A DNA stretch of 64,000 nt from positions 392,751-456,750 of the forward strand of contig VZQC01010403.1 in NCBI GenBank assembly GCA_009823505.1, given 5' to 3'. Under the pieces are notes generated by a model, which saw nothing but the letters and a program-made list of their open reading frames with translations, had not been told where the DNA came from and made no database searches. Both the position numbers and the translations under genes were made by a program. Of the stretch, positions 44,200-54,636 are shown in pieces (the stretch's first letter is position 1; every line of letters begins with the position of its first letter). The DNA comes from Rhizomys pruinosus (Eukaryota; Chordata; Mammalia; Rodentia; Spalacidae).

Positions 44200-44200
<1 letters not shown>
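43092..44200. other. unannotated, probably repeat-derived
   Basis: The stretch resembles the anonymous DNA next to other LTRs in this window. No gene is supported. Confidence 0.4.

Positions 44201-44201
<1 letters not shown>

Positions 44202-44248
<47 letters not shown>
44202..44248. repeat. (GA)n microsatellite
   Basis: About 23 GA units. Confidence 0.97.
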
Positions 44249-44250
<2 letters not shown>

Positions 44251-44484
44251 TGGGGAAGGGGGATGGAGATATAGAGTATAGCCAGGAATGGAAGTTAATG
44301 TTCAGTCTCCTTTAAGACTGAGCTGCTGGAAGAAGAAACTAGAACTTTATGGAAATACAATGAATGAAAGCAGTTAAAAGACAATTTCAGAATAAGAACA
44401 GTGTGTGACTTGAATAGGATTCCCTTGAGAACCTATCCACTCGAACCTCAGAATGGGAACTTTCCTATTTAGAAATAGGAAGTC

Positions 44485-44590
44485 TGGAACTGCTGGTTCA
44501 TGTGTATGATTCTGGTACTTGGGAGCTGGATGCAGAAGGATCGTGAGCTTGAGGCCAACTTGAGCTACACAGCAAGATCTGCCTAAAAGA
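44485..44590 (+). repeat. degraded B1
   Basis: 'gcttgaggccaacttgagct' and 'acacagcaagatctgcct' indicate an old B1. Confidence 0.6.
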
Positions 44591-44689
44591 ATGAAAAGCA
44601 GCAGGAGCTTTGCCAGTAAAATGAAGCTGAGGTCACGCTGGCTTCCTCCATTAGTGTGGCCCTGAGTCACTCACCCCTGTTCTTAAAGG

Positions 44690-44967
44690 GGCTTGAAGAC
44701 ATGATAAAAGGACACCCTGTGACAACAGAGGCAGAGGCTGGCATTATAAAGCTGTGAGCCAAGACCTGCCAAGAGTTGTGGGGAACACTGGATGGTAGGA
44801 GATGGGCACAGAACAGATTCTCTCTCTGAGTTCACAAGAAGTAAGAAAGCCCACCAACCCCCCGATTTTGGACTTCTAGTCTCTGGAACCTGTGAGAGGA
44901 TAAAACTTTGTTGTCTTTAGCCTTTAAGTGGTGATACTTTGATGGATAGTTCTGAAAAACTAATACA
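44690..44967 (+). repeat. MLT1/MaLR-type LTR
   Basis: 'gagccaagacctgccaagag', 'ttttggacttctagtctctg' and the end 'gaaaaactaataca' are typical of MLT1. Confidence 0.7.
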
Positions 44968-45628
44968 GGTATTAAACTCAAATGCCATCTGAAATATAAT
45001 CAGATTGTAAAAATGAATCTTTAAAAAACATAAAAGAGATAAAATTATTTAATAAGAAGTATAATTATATGTATCATTGAGGGGGGCTATCTTTTGTTTG
45101 CTAAAAGAGAAAATTAAATTTTTTATTGAAGCAGGAAGATTTGTCTACAAATACTCATTATATCTAAACATGCCAATTTATCATTGATAGTACTGACTAT
45201 AAAAGAAAATTGCTTTAGAGAATGAGAGTTGAGGACCAGGAAGACAGTAATAAAACGTGAAAGAGGGGTGAGGGAGTTCTTCAAGACTTTGTGTTTGATT
45301 CAATCAGGATGTTCAAGGCTGTTGCGTTTCATTTTCTTTAACCATAATATCATCTGTCTACATGTCCATGGGGAGAGACATTAGATAGTGTGTATAGTGA
45401 GATTACTTTCAAGATAATTTTATTTCTCATTCTAAAAACAAACAGTTCCCAACCTTCATGGTGCTTGCTTCCTCAAGAAAAGTTGTGGCATAACTAAGTT
45501 ACTTATTTGGAGTCTTGGAGTTCACATTTAAACAAGTCCTGCTAATTTCTAGTTGCTAGAAAACTCTTCAACCTCTGCTTGGTTTCACCACTTGTTTTCC
45601 TTGAGGGAGGGTGTATGAATTTGTTAAT
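44968..45628. other. unannotated AT-rich DNA
   Basis: Nothing recognised. Confidence 0.5.
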
Positions 45629-46024
45629 TGTTCTAGTTTGCTTTTTTGGTTGCTGTAATAAAGTACTCTGATTAAAAGCCACTTGAGGGGGAGAGAGTTT
45701 ATTTGGCTAGTAATTCCTGGTCACAATCTGTTATTGAGAGAAATCAGAGCCTGCACTCAAGCAGGAACTGAACCAGAAACCATGAAGAAGCATTGCTTGC
45801 TGGCTCTCTCTGAGTCATGCTCAGCCAGCTTTCTTATACAACCCAGGGCTACATGCCTAGGGATGCCGTGTACAGCTTACAGTGGGCTGGGTCTCCTGCA
45901 CCCTCAACCAAGACAATCCCTCACTGACATGACCATAGGCCAAGTTGATTGAGGAAATTCACCTCTTCCCTCTTCCCAGGTGACTGCAGATTATATCAAG
46001 TTGACAATAGAAACTAACCAGGAC
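45629..46024 (-). mobile_element. solo LTR family 'A', copy 2
   Basis: The minus strand reads TGTCCTGGTTAG...CTAGAACA. Layout follows 28391-28789: 'catgctcagccagctttctt', 'gtgggctgggtctcctgca'. Flanks TTAAT/GTAAT match at 4 of 5. Confidence 0.75.
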
Positions 46025-46201
46025 AGTAATATCATAAAGTAAATAGAAAATTAAAAAAAACTTTGATTTATATTCTAAATTATACAAAATTGATTTATTT
46101 TACTTTTGATAGTTCTATCATATTCCTAAAAACAGAACTCCCCCCATTGGGGAAGGTGAGATAAATGTTTGACATCATGTCTACTGATTCTTTGTATTTG
46201 T

Positions 46202-46420
46202 AATGATTAAATTTACGTGTCAACCTGACTGAGCTAGGAAGTGCACATATAGGTGGTAAAAATTACTTCTGTATGTGTTTGTGAAGAGGCCCGTATGGAT
46301 TCACTGTGACGTAATGGTGGCCATCTTGAGCCATAAGCCCCAAATTTGTTCCTGAGTCACCCCAGCTGGATTGCCCACACATTGCTTTCTAGCACACTGT
46401 GAATAGACATGACTTCTACA
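46202..46420 (+). repeat. LTR-like fragment
   Basis: 'tgattaaatttacgtgtcaa' and 'cctgactgagc' match the start of the old LTR family at 40940. The 3' part is degraded. Confidence 0.5.
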
Positions 46421-46659
46421 GTGGTGTGTGGAGCTTCATGACAACACTCTGGCACCAGGAATGTGCCTGACTCTTTGGTCTTTGATGTCAACTTCAGTTG
46501 AACTATATATATTCTGGTTGGAAAAATAAAATTTTGCCATATATTATACACACAGATATATATATATTCATATATATATGAATGACCCGGTTGTAGTAGT
46601 CCAGTCTTGCTATTGCTCAGGACCCTATTTCTGTAAGGTCTTCTAATAATTACCACTCT

Positions 46660-46839
46660 GGGGGCTAGAGAGATAGCTCAGCAGTTAAGAGCATTGACTG
46701 CTCTTGCAGAGGACCTATGTTTGGTTCCCAGCATCTACATAGCAGCTGACAACCATCTGTAACTCCAGTTCCAGGGTATCTGATGCCCTCTTCTGATCCA
46801 CAAGCATTAATGACAAGAGCGTATATATATATATATATA
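46660..46839 (+). repeat. B2/B3 SINE ending in (TA)n at the gap
   Basis: Head 'ggggctagagagatagctca', 'cagttccagggtatctgatg', then (TA)n from 46822 running into the Ns. Confidence 0.9.
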
Positions 46840-47700
46840 NNNNNNNNNNNNNNNNNNNNNNNNNNNNNNNNNNNNNNNNNNNNNNNNNNNNNNNNNNNNN
46901 NNNNNNNNNNNNNNNNNNNNNNNNNNNNNNNNNNNNNNNNNNNNNNNNNNNNNNNNNNNNNNNNNNNNNNNNNNNNNNNNNNNNNNNNNNNNNNNNNNNN
47001 NNNNNNNNNNNNNNNNNNNNNNNNNNNNNNNNNNNNNNNNNNNNNNNNNNNNNNNNNNNNNNNNNNNNNNNNNNNNNNNNNNNNNNNNNNNNNNNNNNNN
47101 NNNNNNNNNNNNNNNNNNNNNNNNNNNNNNNNNNNNNNNNNNNNNNNNNNNNNNNNNNNNNNNNNNNNNNNNNNNNNNNNNNNNNNNNNNNNNNNNNNNN
47201 NNNNNNNNNNNNNNNNNNNNNNNNNNNNNNNNNNNNNNNNNNNNNNNNNNNNNNNNNNNNNNNNNNNNNNNNNNNNNNNNNNNNNNNNNNNNNNNNNNNN
47301 NNNNNNNNNNNNNNNNNNNNNNNNNNNNNNNNNNNNNNNNNNNNNNNNNNNNNNNNNNNNNNNNNNNNNNNNNNNNNNNNNNNNNNNNNNNNNNNNNNNN
47401 NNNNNNNNNNNNNNNNNNNNNNNNNNNNNNNNNNNNNNNNNNNNNNNNNNNNNNNNNNNNNNNNNNNNNNNNNNNNNNNNNNNNNNNNNNNNNNNNNNNN
47501 NNNNNNNNNNNNNNNNNNNNNNNNNNNNNNNNNNNNNNNNNNNNNNNNNNNNNNNNNNNNNNNNNNNNNNNNNNNNNNNNNNNNNNNNNNNNNNNNNNNN
47601 NNNNNNNNNNNNNNNNNNNNNNNNNNNNNNNNNNNNNNNNNNNNNNNNNNNNNNNNNNNNNNNNNNNNNNNNNNNNNNNNNNNNNNNNNNNNNNNNNNNN
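46840..47700. other. assembly gap (861 N)
   Basis: Unknown sequence, bounded by (TA)n on both sides (46822-46839 and 47701-47708). The reading frames spanning it are artefacts of the Ns. Confidence 1.
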
Positions 47701-47707
47701 TATATAT

Positions 47708-47938
47708 AAAAGGAAATGCTGGGCTGGAAAGATGGCATTGGCTGGCATTGCAGGGGACTCGGGTTCAGTTCCTAGCACCCACATGGCAGCTAACAACAGT
47801 CCATAATTCCAGTTCCGGGGGATCCGATATTCTCTTCTGACCTCTGCAGGCATTGCGCAACACCTACCTACATGCAGGCAATACACTCATATACATAAAA
47901 TAAAAATGATAAATAAAAGACTTAAGAAAAAGGAAATG
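47708..47938 (+). repeat. B2/B3 SINE at a reused site, first
   Basis: Body 47719-47927, tail 'acataaaataaaaatgat'. aaaaggaaatg flanks it at 47708-47718 and 47928-47938 and occurs a third time at 48270-48280. Confidence 0.9.
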
Positions 47939-47940
47939 GT

Positions 47941-48269
47941 GGGGCTGGAGAGAAGGCTCAGGGGTTGAAAGCACTGAGTGCTCTTTGCAGAGGACCCAGG
48001 TTCTATTCCCAGAACCCACATGGCAGCTAAGAACCATCTTTAGTGCCAGGCAGAATATGAAAGCGGTTTCAGCTGGGCGTGGTGGCACATGCCTTTAATC
48101 CCAGCACTTGGGAGGCAGAGGCAGGTGGATCTCTGTGGGTTCAAGGCCAGCCTGGTCTGCATGGTGAGTTCCAGGATGGCTGGGGCTGCAGGGAGACCCT
48201 GTCTCAAAAAAGACCCCTAAAATAAAGTTAATAAATAAATAAGTAGCAGTTTCATGAAAAAAAAAGAAA
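47941..48269 (+). repeat. B2/B3 SINE at a reused site, second
   Basis: Head 'ggggctggagagaaggctca'; the body is interrupted by a B1 at 48072-48244, and the A-rich tail ends at 48269, before the third aaaaggaaatg. Confidence 0.85.
48072..48244 (+). repeat. B1 SINE nested in a B2
   Basis: Full-length B1 with tail 'taaataaataag'. agcggtttca (48062-48071) and agcagtttca (48245-48254) flank it. Confidence 0.95.
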
Positions 48270-48309
48270 AAAAGGAAATGGTTTAAATTTTTAATTACAG
48301 CTTTTATTA

Positions 48310-48312
<3 letters not shown>

Positions 48313-48353
<41 letters not shown>

Positions 48354-48500
48354 TCACATGCCACAGTGTACATTTGGTAGTCAGAACACAACTTCTGGGA
48401 ATCAGTTCTCCCCTTCCACCATGCGGGTCCCAGTTATTGAACAAAGATCATCGGGCTTGGTGGCAAGTGCCCTTACCCACTGAGCCATTCCGTGGGCCGA
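48313..48500 (-). repeat. tRNA-derived SINE with (GT)n
   Basis: (GT)n 48314-48350, then 'acaacttctgggaatcagtt', 'ccccttccaccatgcgggtc' and 'gcccttacccactgagccat'. Confidence 0.8.
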
Positions 48501-48783
48501 CATTTTTGGGTAGGCCTATTATTCATAATTAAACAATCAAAATAAGTTAGATAATCAGTTACCTTTCTCAGAAATGTGAGTATACAGAACCGCGTTATCA
48601 GTTTGCAGTCATGACTTCAAAGGTTGGCTCTGCTGAGGCCTGTGGCCTGTTGGGACACTGTGCCAGGAAGTGGTGCTGAGTTGGCACCAGCCTCTCCCCT
48701 GAGAACTGCAGCTCCCCCCATGGGCTCTTCTCACAGCTCAGCACATATCTGCAAGGCTCCTCCTCCAGTTAAAAGGTGGTTTT

Positions 48784-48906
48784 CACCAGGTGTGGTGTCG
48801 CATGCCTGCAGATCTCTGTGACTTCAAGGCCAGCCTGGTCTACATAGTGAGTTCCAGGCCAGCTGGGGCTACGGGGAGACCCTGTCTCAAAAAGACCAAA
48901 AAAATT
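48784..48906 (+). repeat. B1 SINE with internal deletion
   Basis: 'caccaggtgtggtgtcgcat' jumps to 'cagatctctgtgacttcaag', lacking about 30 bp of the standard B1. Flanks 'aaaaggtgg' on both sides. Confidence 0.88.
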
Positions 48907-48910
48907 TAAA

Positions 48911-50225
48911 AAGGTGGATTCCTATTTCGCTGTCTTCTGGCTTTCTTCTCATTTCATCTCATCTGTTTTCAGCCCTGTTTCCCATCCATTTGAAATAATC
49001 TCAGTATGTGTCAAAACTTCTTCTGGGAGTCTTTGAGTGGGCCACGGGAGCTTTAGGACTGAGGTTGGGAGGGCTACAAACTATCCAGAGCTTGGTCCTT
49101 CTGGGCTGCATCCCCCAGTGATGAGGTGCTTATTCCTGCACTTAGTCACCCAGTGATCTGAATCCACTGGCTCCTTCAGGGAGTCACAGGCCTTGGGGCT
49201 CTGAGCTAGGCACTATGCACTATGCACCTGCCTCTAGGCCTGAACTGTCTGGTATGGCATCTCGTGCAGGGCCTGTGACTGGCTCTGTAGACCTGTCCCT
49301 GCCCCCAGCTCTGCCCCTCACTGCAGCTGCTTTGGCTTTGCTGGGCTCTGTTCCTTTAAAGGTGCAATATTTTTTCACTGTTGTTGCTTTGTGTGAAGCA
49401 TTTTCTTTTGAAGAGCACTATGATAAATCTTAAGTTTTCTTTTGTTGTAAAATATACATAAAGAGAATTTACCATCTTAACTATTCTGAGTGTGTCCTTC
49501 TATGGCATTGAATACATTCACACTTTAGTGCAGTCTCCCTACAAGCCAGCGCCACAGTTTCTCATCTTTTCAAACTTCACACTCATCATTTGTGGAGTTG
49601 TTAGAGTCAGAACCTGGGCTCTGGTAGTCCCAACAACTAGGCTCAGCCATCCACTGCTACTATACCAATTAAAGAGACAACAGTGAAAAGTAAATCGGAG
49701 AAAAGGAGATTTTTTTCAGTATGACTACATTGGGAAGAGGAACCAGTAAAGGGGTCCAGTGACCCCAAGTCTGTCTTTGGGGTCCTGATGTGAGGTTCAG
49801 ATTTCAACAGAGGTCAAGAGGTGTACTTAATTAAGCAGTTCTGTCAAGGGGTGGGTGCACGAACCCATCATTGTCTCCGCTGTGGTCTGTCCTGCAGATA
49901 ATACTCAGAATAGTATTCATGAGATATTTTAACTCTTTGGAGTCCATGCTTTCAATAGCCTGATAGAGAGGCCAGAATGAGATCCTGGTAACAGGGCAGC
50001 TGAGGCAGGAGAATTGCTGCAACTTCCAGGATGGGTGCTGGGGGTCTGAATTCAGGTCCTCGTGCATGCACAACCAGCACGGTACAGAGGGAGGCTTCTC
50101 CTCAGCCTTAGCTCTTCATTAGCAAAGATGAATCATACATAACAATGGGTTGAACTGTAACATTTCCATACATGTGTAGAATATATTTTGTAGATGCCTG
50201 TCTTTAAAATATCTTCTCTCCAGCC
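48911..50225. other. mostly unannotated
   Basis: 49440-49590 ('gtaaaatatacataaagaga', 'ccatcttaactattctgag') resembles an old mammalian L1 3' end. 50029-50080 is a scrap of reverse B2. No gene. Confidence 0.45.
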
Positions 50226-50380
50226 TGAGGCGTGGTGGCGCATGCCTTTAATCCTAGCACTTGGAAGGCAGAGGCAGGCGGATCTTTGTGAGTTCAAGGC
50301 CAGCCTGGTCTACAGAGTGAGTTCTAGGACAGCTGGGCTATAGGGAGACCCTGTCTCAGAAAACCAATTCAAACAAAACA
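50226..50380 (+). repeat. B1 SINE
   Basis: 'gtggtggcgcatgcctttaa' to 'gaccctgtctcagaaaacca'. 'aatatcttctctcc' and 'aaatcttttctcct' flank it. Confidence 0.94.
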
Positions 50381-50445
50381 AAAAAATCTTTTCTCCTGTC
50401 TGGGCCTTTATACCATTACTCCCTATTTTAAAATTGCAGTTACTG

Positions 50446-50669
50446 GGCCTGGAGAGATGGCTCAGCAGTTAAGAGCACTGGCTGCTCTTGCAGAGGACCC
50501 AGGTTCAGTTCCCAGCACCCACATGGTGGCTAAGAACTCTCTGTAACTCTGGTTCGAGTGTATCCAATGCTCTCTTCTGACCTCCACAGGCATTGCCTAC
50601 ATAGGTACACTTACACACATGTAGGTGAAACACTCATACACATAAAATAAAAATAAATAAATAAAAAAT
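50446..50669 (+). repeat. B2/B3 SINE, stack member 1
   Basis: Flanked by ttaaaattgcagttactg (50428-50445) and ttaaagttgcagttactg (50670-50687). Tail 'aataaaaataaataaata'. Confidence 0.95.
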
Positions 50670-50687
50670 TTAAAGTTGCAGTTACTG

Positions 50688-50836
50688 AGCCAGGCATGGT
50701 AGCACATGCCTTTCATTCCAGCACTTGAAAGCCAGAATCAGGCGGAATCTGTGAGTTCAAGGCAAGCCTGGTCTACATAGTGAGTTCCAGACTAGCTTGG
50801 GATACAGGGAGACCCTGTCTCAAAAAGACAAAAAAA
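50688..50836 (+). repeat. B1 SINE, stack member 2
   Basis: Begins directly after the second target copy. 'ggcaagcctggtctacatag' and 'gaccctgtctcaaaaagaca'. Confidence 0.93.
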
Positions 50837-51052
50837 GGGGCTGGAGAGATGGCTCAGAGGTTGAGGGCACTGACTACTCTTGCAGAGGACCCAGGTTCGA
50901 TCCCCAGCACCCACATGGCGGCTAAGAACTGTCTTTAACTCCAGTTCCAGGGGAATCTGACACCCTCTTCTGGCCTCTGCAGCATTGCATGACATGGGTG
51001 CACCAATATTCATGCAGACAGTACACTCATACACATTGAAAAAAAAGTAAAC
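50837..51052 (+). repeat. B2/B3 SINE, stack member 3
   Basis: Begins at the poly(A) of the B1 ('ggggctggagagatggctca') and is followed by aaaattgcagttaatg at 51053-51068, the third target copy. Confidence 0.93.
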
Positions 51053-51518
51053 AAAATTGCAGTTAATGCAAGTTACCTTCCACATTTAAGGGCATATTAT
51101 CAATTTTTTTGTCCTGCTCTTGAGAACTGCCCAGGGCCACTTATATTTGGGGGCGTTAAGAGTTTACTTGTTTCTTTATCTCTAGGGTGGCATTGGGTGG
51201 ACTTCAGGCTTAGTTCCCTTCAGTGCTTAGCTGCGTTGGGGTGAGGAGGAAGTGTGACTAGACATCCAATGTCTATGAATGCTTTGGTTCCTACACCTGA
51301 GGGAGAGGAATCATCCTACAAAACTCTAAGATGCACACGGGCAGTCCACTCCTCATGATAAGAAATCACCACATACCAAGTATTCATCGTGACGAGCTGC
51401 AGCAGCTGAGCCCTTAGTGAGATGAGCACAGCAGGAGCCAAAGAGACTCTGTTTAGAAACCTTCACATCACCCCTTGGCCAATTCCTGCACCAATGAATT
51501 TGTCTCCCTGTTTTGCTA

Positions 51519-51519
51519 T

Positions 51520-51558
<39 letters not shown>

Positions 51559-51563
51559 TTATT
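51519..51563. repeat. (TTTA)n microsatellite
   Basis: Derived from the poly(A) tail of the adjacent reverse B1. Confidence 0.95.
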
Positions 51564-51705
51564 TATCTTTTTGAGACAGGGTTTTCCTGTAGCCCCAGCT
51601 GGCCTGGAACACACTATGTAGACCAGGCTGGCCATGAACTCACAGAGATCTGCCTATCTCTGCCTCCCAAGTGCTGGGATTAAAGGCATGCACCACCACC
51701 TCCCT
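51564..51705 (-). repeat. B1 SINE
   Basis: 'gagacagggttttcctgtag' to 'ggcatgcaccaccacc'. Confidence 0.94.
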
Positions 51706-51724
51706 GAACTTTTATTTATATTTT

Positions 51725-51943
51725 TTAAAGTTTTGTTTTATTTTTATTATTTTTATGTGTATATGTATTGCCTGCATATATACACTCATGTGTGCAATGC
51801 CTGCGGAAGTCAGAAAGAGGTATCAGATCCCCTGGAACTGGGGTTACAGACAGTTGTTAGCTGCCATGAGATTGCTGGGAACTGAATCCAGGTTCTCTGT
51901 GAGAACAGATAGTGCTCTTAACTCCTGAGCCGCGCCTCTCCAG
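51725..51943 (-). repeat. B2/B3 SINE
   Basis: 'ggaactggggttacagacag', 'gaatccaggttctctgtgag', head 'gagccgcgcctctccagctg'. Confidence 0.9.
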
Positions 51944-51945
51944 CT

Positions 51946-52155
51946 GCAAGATTTGTTTTGCTTTTAATTATGTGTACGTTTATGTGGGTATGTGTCTGTA
52001 TGTGGGCATCTGTGAGTAGAGGTGCTCACAGAGGCTGTAAGAAGGTGTCATATCCCTTGGAGATGGAGTTCCCAGTAACTGTAAGCCTCCTGGAACTGAA
52101 TTTGAGGACTTTGTAAGAACAGTATTTTCTCTTAACAGCTGAGCCATCTCCCGCC
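51946..52155 (-). repeat. degraded B2/B3 SINE
   Basis: 'aagaaggtgtcatatccctt', 'ggaactgaatttgaggactt' and head 'gctgagccatctcccgccc'. Confidence 0.75.
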
Positions 52156-52545
52156 CAAAGCTCTTTATTTTTGAAGCTTTTATCTTATAACAGTGTCTTA
52201 TAACTTTCCCTAACAGCCCTACATTTTAATTCTTGCCATTTTTTTTTTTGTAGCCAGATTTAATCACTGCAGAACAATCTGGTTAGCTTGTGCTGTCACT
52301 CTGTCACTCTAATAACAAATGACAATATGTTGGCAGTGTCTAGGAAAAGGACTTGGAGACACACGCATTTCTGTCACAATTTCCTCTGGCCTTTTGTGGG
52401 AAGAATGAAAGAAAATTCAACCTTGGCCTTTTGAAATTCCATTGTAACTGACATTTACACCATTGCTATGCTAGATTCCGATTCCTGATCTCAGAATGCA
52501 TTATTTTTTGGTTTCAGTAAGAACAAATATATTAGAAGGAGTCTG
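52156..52545. other. unannotated intergenic DNA
   Basis: Nothing recognised. Confidence 0.5.
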
Positions 52546-52839
52546 GGGAAGTTGGAGACATGGCTTAATTGGTGAAGTGCTTGCCCCTCACACAGGAAGA
52601 CCCAGAACCCACATAAAAACCAGCTCTAACAGCTGTGAGCTCAAAGCTGGGAAGATAGGAAAATCTCTGGTGCTTGCAGCCAGCCAGGCTGGATGAATCA
52701 ATTGAACTCCAGGGTCAGTAAGAGATCCTGGTCTCCAAATAAGGTGGAGAATGATTGAGAAAGACCCCAGACGTGGACCTCTGGCCTCTACCCACACACC
52801 ACACACATGCAGACATATACACAAATGTATACACACAAA
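52546..52839 (+). repeat. B4-type SINE
   Basis: 'gaagttggagacatggctta', 'ctggtgcttgcagccagcca', 'cagtaagagatcctggtctc', tail 'cacacacatgcagacatata'. Confidence 0.75.
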
Positions 52840-52867
52840 AGAATTTTGAGAAACTAAAAAAGAAACC

Positions 52868-53515
52868 CTGGAATTGGAGAGATAGCTCAGCAGTCAAGAG
52901 AACTGGCTGCTTTTGAAGAGGACCAGAATTTGATTCCCAGCACCCACATGGCAGCTAACAACCACCTGTAACTCCATTTCCAGGGGATCGGATGCCCTCT
53001 TCTGACCTTGTGCTGGATAGCTTTAGTGTCAATTTGACACACCTGGGCTGAGGAAGCCTCAATTGGGGGAATTGGCTCCATTGGACTGGCCTGTGGCCAC
53101 ATCTGTGGAGTATTGTCTTGATTGCTGACCATTGTGGGAGGGTTTGGCCCACTGTGGGTGGTGCCACCCCTGGGCAGGTTGTTATAAGAAAGCGGGCTGG
53201 GCAGGGGTCTGGGGAGCAAGCCAGTAAGCGGCGTTCCTCCTTGGCCTGTGTCTCAGCTCCTGCCTCCAGGTTCCTGCCCTGAGTTCCTACCTTGGGCTCC
53301 CTGAGTGATGAATTGTGACCCAGGACATGTGAATTGAATAAACCCTTTCCTCCCCAAGTTGGTAGTGGTCAGTGTGTTTTGTCATAGCAACTGAAGAGAA
53401 ACTAGAACAGATCTCCTCTGACATTGCACAACACAGGTGCACTTACATACATGGAGACAATACAACCATACACAAAAAGAAAATAAAAATAACAAATAAA
53501 ATATTAAAAAGAATA
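52868..53515 (+). repeat. B2/B3 SINE split by a solo LTR
   Basis: Left part 52868-53008 and right part 53410-53515. GACCT at 53004-53008 and GATCT at 53410-53414 bound the LTR. Confidence 0.9.
53009..53409 (+). mobile_element. solo LTR family 'A', copy 3
   Basis: 401 bp, TGTGCTGGATAGC...CTAGAACA, in a B2. AATAAA at about 53337-53342 ('gaattgaataaaccctttc'). The flanking 5-mers differ at one base, as expected after some mutation. Confidence 0.85.
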
Positions 53516-53589
53516 CCATAAAATTAAATTTTAGACCTACAGAAGAAAAAAACCTCAATGACAAATGCAAAGACTCTAAAATCATTCTT

Positions 53590-53725
53590 TCCTGTTTTTT
53601 GCTGTTGTTTTTTTCAATGGGTCTTGATGAATTACTCAGACTGATGTTAAACTTGCAATTCTTCTGCCTCAGCTTCTACAGTAGCTGGAATTACAGGTGT
53701 ATTCCAGGCTGACCAGCTTATAATG
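53590..53725 (-). repeat. degraded 7SL-derived SINE (B1-like)
   Basis: 'cttctgcctcagcttctaca' and 'gtagctggaattacaggtgt' form a reverse B1-like order. Confidence 0.6.
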
Positions 53726-54191
53726 TTTTTAACTGCCAGAAAAATTGCAACTGGAAATGAATCAGGGCATAACAGGAACGGCAGGACTCACTGGATCTGA
53801 ACTGCAGGGGAGGAGAGAAGCCCATCTTCCCAGAGGTACAAGAGAGACGGACCCTTCCTCCTGGAAGCTGAACTGCTTCTTAACTCATCTGACCTCAGTC
53901 TGCTGAGAAAGACATGGCAGAAAACATGTTAGCATCGAGAATCCTGCATATTTAGTCATTTTCAGCAATGACAAGGTGATTTGTAGTTTCTTAAAGTATG
54001 GGAAGTGACTGGGTGGCTTGGCATCATGGGAAAGCTTGTTTGAGGAAGAGGGAACGGCTGATAAGGGCAGCAGTGGATAAGTTCATGTGGAACCACAGAC
54101 CCTCAGATTCAGGCAACTCCTTGAACAATGCCGGATCCTCACCCCCCGAAGTCCAGTGTGTTGAAAATGGAACGCTCCAGCTATTATGAGA
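53726..54191. other. unannotated intergenic DNA
   Basis: Nothing recognised. Confidence 0.5.
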
Positions 54192-54397
54192 ATGTTGCTT
54201 AGCGGTTGGCTTAAGAGTTAAGAATTCCGATTGCTCTTGCAGCGGACTGAAGTTTGTTTTCTAGCACCCACATCAGGTAGCTCATGACCACCTGTAACTC
54301 CAGCTCTATGAAATCTTATGGTGGACCTTCACAGACACCGGCATGCACATACATATATGCAGACATAACACATTCACATAAATAAAAAAATATATGT
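54192..54397 (+). repeat. degraded B2/B3 SINE
   Basis: 'gattgctcttgcagcggact', 'tagcacccacatcaggtagc', 'cacctgtaactccagctcta'. Confidence 0.75.
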
Positions 54398-54567
54398 AAA
54401 GGTTGCTCTTTAACTGCGACATGGCCAGGGAACACTGTCCTACAAGCATTCCATCAGCTCCAGGACCATCTAACTGGAATACCTTTGATTCTCTCCACGC
54501 TGCCCAGACTCTTGATATGTTAATTGCTGTGACTCCAACACAGCAGACCCTGAGATCTTTAAACTCT

Positions 54568-54571
54568 GTGT

Positions 54572-54615
<44 letters not shown>
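54568..54615. repeat. (GT)n microsatellite
   Basis: About 24 GT units with one 'tatg' interruption. Confidence 0.96.
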
Positions 54616-54619
<4 letters not shown>

Positions 54620-54636
54620 TTCCCCCAAGAGAGTTG

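Noticed and set aside
46665..47886. Reading frames of 308-359 codons across 46840-47700.
   Set aside because: They consist mainly of unknown residues from the N gap.
50446..50530. tRNA-like heads of B2/B3, B4 and ID elements as tRNA genes.
   Set aside because: They are SINE promoters with A/B-box-like motifs and no functional cloverleaf or anticodon context.
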